Source: an uncultured Pseudoxanthomonas sp.
GTDB taxonomy: Bacteria; Pseudomonadota; Gammaproteobacteria; Xanthomonadales; Xanthomonadaceae
Assembly (NCBI RefSeq): GCF_946886695.1
Contig: NZ_CAMPJD010000014.1
Span: 17,182-81,181 of the forward strand
Direction of reading: 5' to 3'
Length of the DNA: 64,000 bases
Shown: positions 62,519 to 64,000 of the stretch, piece by piece
How positions within the stretch are numbered: the stretch's first letter is position 1
How the letters are laid out: the number at the start of each line of letters is the position of its first letter
Made by a program: the position numbers and the translations under genes
The notes under the pieces: model-generated
Seen by the model: only the letters and a program-made list of their open reading frames with translations
Database searches by the model: none
Told to the model about the DNA's origin: nothing

Positions 62519-63409
62519 TCATGCGGTCTGTTTGCCGGCGGCCGGGGTGGGCGCGACGGGCTGCAGGGTGGGGGCGCGACGCGACAACGCGAGCAGGAAC
62601 AGGCCCAGGGCCACCAGCGGCAGGCTCAGCACCTGGCCCATCGTCAGCCAACCAAAGGCTAGGTAGCCGATGTCCGCATCCGGCACGCGCACGAACTCCA
62701 CCACGAAACGGAACACGCCGTACATCAGGGCGAACAGGCCGGAGATGGTGTAGCGCGCGCGTGGCTTGCGCGACACTGTCCACAGCACCACGAACATCAC
62801 CAGCCCCTCGAGGAACGCCTGGTAGAGCTGCGAAGGATGGCGCGCGAACTGATCCAGCGCGCCCGCCGCATACTGGGCCTGCAGCTGCGCCGCATCCAGC
62901 CCGCGCAGCGCGGGATCGGTCGGAAAGATGACGCCCCAGTCGCCACCGGTCGGCTTGCCCCACAGTTCGGCGCCGATGAAGTTGCCCAGACGGCCAAAGC
63001 CAAGCCCGGGAGCGACCACCGGCGCAACGAAATCCATCGTGTCGAAAAAATGCAGGCGATGTTTGCGCGACCAACACCATGCTGCGGCCATCACGCCCAG
63101 CAGGCCGCCGTGGAAGCTCATGCCGCCTTCCCAGACCTTGAAGATCGACAAGGGATTTTCGAGGAAGGTGCCAAAGCCGTAGAACAGCACATACCCGATG
63201 CGGCCCCCGAGCACCACGCCCAGCATGCCGTAGAACATCAGGTCGGAGAACGCGTTGGCGTCCACGCCGGGCAATCGCCCCTGCGACGCACGCATGCGTC
63301 CCAGCCACCAGGCCGTGACGAACGCCAGCAGATACATCAGGCCGTACCAGTGCAGCTTCAGCGGCCCCAGCGAAAGGATGATCGGATCGATCTGGTGGAG
63401 GTAGATCAT
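62519..63409 (-). CDS. lgt: Phosphatidylglycerol--prolipoprotein diacylglyceryl transferase
   Basis: A 296-residue inner-membrane enzyme with about seven helices that attaches diacylglycerol to the lipobox Cys of prolipoproteins. Visible conserved blocks are [33 protein letters not shown] (with the essential His), [26 protein letters not shown] and [11 protein letters not shown]. The ATG at 63409 starts the family's MIYLHQIDP. It heads the lgt-thyA-orf-folA series and serves the many lipoproteins encoded in this window. Confidence 0.97.
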   Translation of the reverse strand: MIYLHQIDPIILSLGPLKLHWYGLMYLLAFVTAWWLGRMRASQGRLPGVDANAFSDLMFYGMLGVVLGGRIGYVLFYGFGTFLENPLSIFKVWEGGMSFHGGLLGVMAAAWCWSRKHRLHFFDTMDFVAPVVAPGLGFGRLGNFIGAELWGKPTGGDWGVIFPTDPALRGLDAAQLQAQYAAGALDQFARHPSQLYQAFLEGLVMFVVLWTVSRKPRARYTISGLFALMYGVFRFVVEFVRVPDADIGYLAFGWLTMGQVLSLPLVALGLFLLALSRRAPTLQPVAPTPAAGKQTA

Positions 63410-63496
63410 GCGCCTCGGCTTGGCCGGTGGAGATGGGCTATTTTGCCCCACCCTGCCCGCGCGTGGCGGATCCCGGACTGATCCGGGATCGGCGGA

Positions 63497-63988
63497 TCAG
63501 TCCAGCACGTGCGGCCGGTTGGGCAGTTCGTCCTCGTCAGGATGGCCGTCCAACTGCGGAAAATGCAGCGCCAGCAGGTCCGAGACTGCGCGGATGCCGT
63601 CGATGACGGCCTGTTCCGCCCGGTTCTCCGCCATGCCCACTTCAATCAGATGGCAGACCTCGCGCCATGCCGCGTCGCTGACGAGGCCGTTCAAGCCGCG
63701 GTCGGCGATGATCTCGATGCGGTGGTCGGCCAGCAGCAGGTAGATGAGCACGCCGTTGTTGGCTTCCGTGTCCCAGGTGCGCAGCCGCCCGAACACCTCG
63801 TGCGCGCGCTCGCGCGGATCCACCCCGGAAAGTACCGCACCCAATGGCAGGTCCGACTCCACCGCGAACATCACCTCGCCGCGGTGCCTGCGCTCGCCTT
63901 CGGCAATGGCGTCGGTGATGTGGTGCAGAGTCGATTCCGGGAACAACCGGCGCGCCGAACGGGCGAACAGATGGCGGAGAACGCGCAT
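63497..63988 (-). CDS. TPM-domain protein
   Basis: A 163-residue protein with a TPM (YgcG-type) domain: TLHHITDAIAEGERRHRGEVMFAVES, then RAHEVFGRLRTWDTEANNGVLIYLLLADHRIEIIADRGLNG in blocks, with the DTEANNGVLIYLL segment characteristic. No signal peptide is seen in this copy. Such proteins occur in pairs downstream of lemA in this lineage; the upstream part of the cluster would lie beyond the window's right edge. TTG and GTG codons precede the ATG at 63988, so the start is uncertain by two codons. Confidence 0.85.
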   Translation of the reverse strand: MRVLRHLFARSARRLFPESTLHHITDAIAEGERRHRGEVMFAVESDLPLGAVLSGVDPRERAHEVFGRLRTWDTEANNGVLIYLLLADHRIEIIADRGLNGLVSDAAWREVCHLIEVGMAENRAEQAVIDGIRAVSDLLALHFPQLDGHPDEDELPNRPHVLD

Positions 63989-64000
63989 CACCAACTCCCC

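Overview
The window is high-GC chromosomal DNA from a gammaproteobacterium of the family Xanthomonadaceae (Lysobacterales), most likely Pseudoxanthomonas or a close relative such as Stenotrophomonas or Lysobacter. The evidence is the ahpC-ahpF-oxyR cluster, the lptD-surA-pdxA-rsmA-apaG-apaH order, a type II IlvE next to SufT, and many lineage-typical small proteins. The genus is inference. I see no rRNA, tRNA or CRISPR array.

Layout. 1-1.65 kb: end of a probable wrbA, a DUF2069 membrane protein, a secreted protein and a one-domain asparaginase. 1.65-4.3 kb: a patchy stretch with a lipoprotein gene bracketed by two copies of the asparaginase 3' end, palindromic repeat debris, a GNAT acetyltransferase, a DUF4287 protein and an exported alpha/beta hydrolase. 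4.6-12.8 kb: the accessory region and the most interesting part. Two three-gene cassettes (lipoprotein, then a putative cell-wall-targeting protein, then a coiled-coil membrane protein) lie on opposite strands with an exported subtilisin-like protease between them. Both have ATGA-overlapping first and second genes. Their third genes are clear paralogues, and their second genes end in similar short helical tails. I read them as effector/immunity-type cassettes. The second is bracketed by the intact ilvE gene and a stray copy of the ilvE 3' end, the same arrangement seen at the asparaginase gene.

12.8-32.6 kb: ilvE and sufT, a PhoD phosphatase divergent from a TonB-dependent receptor, transhydrogenase genes (pntB and pntA2 separated from pntA1 by a four-gene ECF sigma block on the other strand), a DUF1631 protein, a nitroreductase, a flap-type exonuclease, a Nudix hydrolase, a dienelactone hydrolase, prolyl aminopeptidase and prmC. 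32.6-41.2 kb: ahpC, ahpF and oxyR with a visible OxyR operator, then rnk, tal, a CapA-like protein, msrA, a DUF2007 protein and a GST. 41.2-52.9 kb: glnS, a Cys-rich lipoprotein, a nucleoside deaminase, rlmM, an SMP-30-like lipoprotein, an unknown protein, a Tat-exported Gfo/Idh/MocA oxidoreductase, two adjacent UbiH-family hydroxylases, a putative solitary B12 transporter (BtuM-like) with PduO-type adenosyltransferase, and a histone-deacetylase-family amidohydrolase.

52.9-64 kb: the outer-membrane biogenesis, ribosome maturation and dinucleotide-hydrolysis run lptD-surA-pdxA-rsmA-apaG-apaH, then a frameshifted DUF1287 gene and a long palindromic repeat. On the minus strand follow a TPM-domain protein, lgt, thyA, an unknown gene and folA. 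The lgt-thyA-folA series supplies lipoprotein lipidation and thymidylate/folate metabolism. Core functions dominate; accessory DNA is concentrated between about 1.65 and 12.8 kb.
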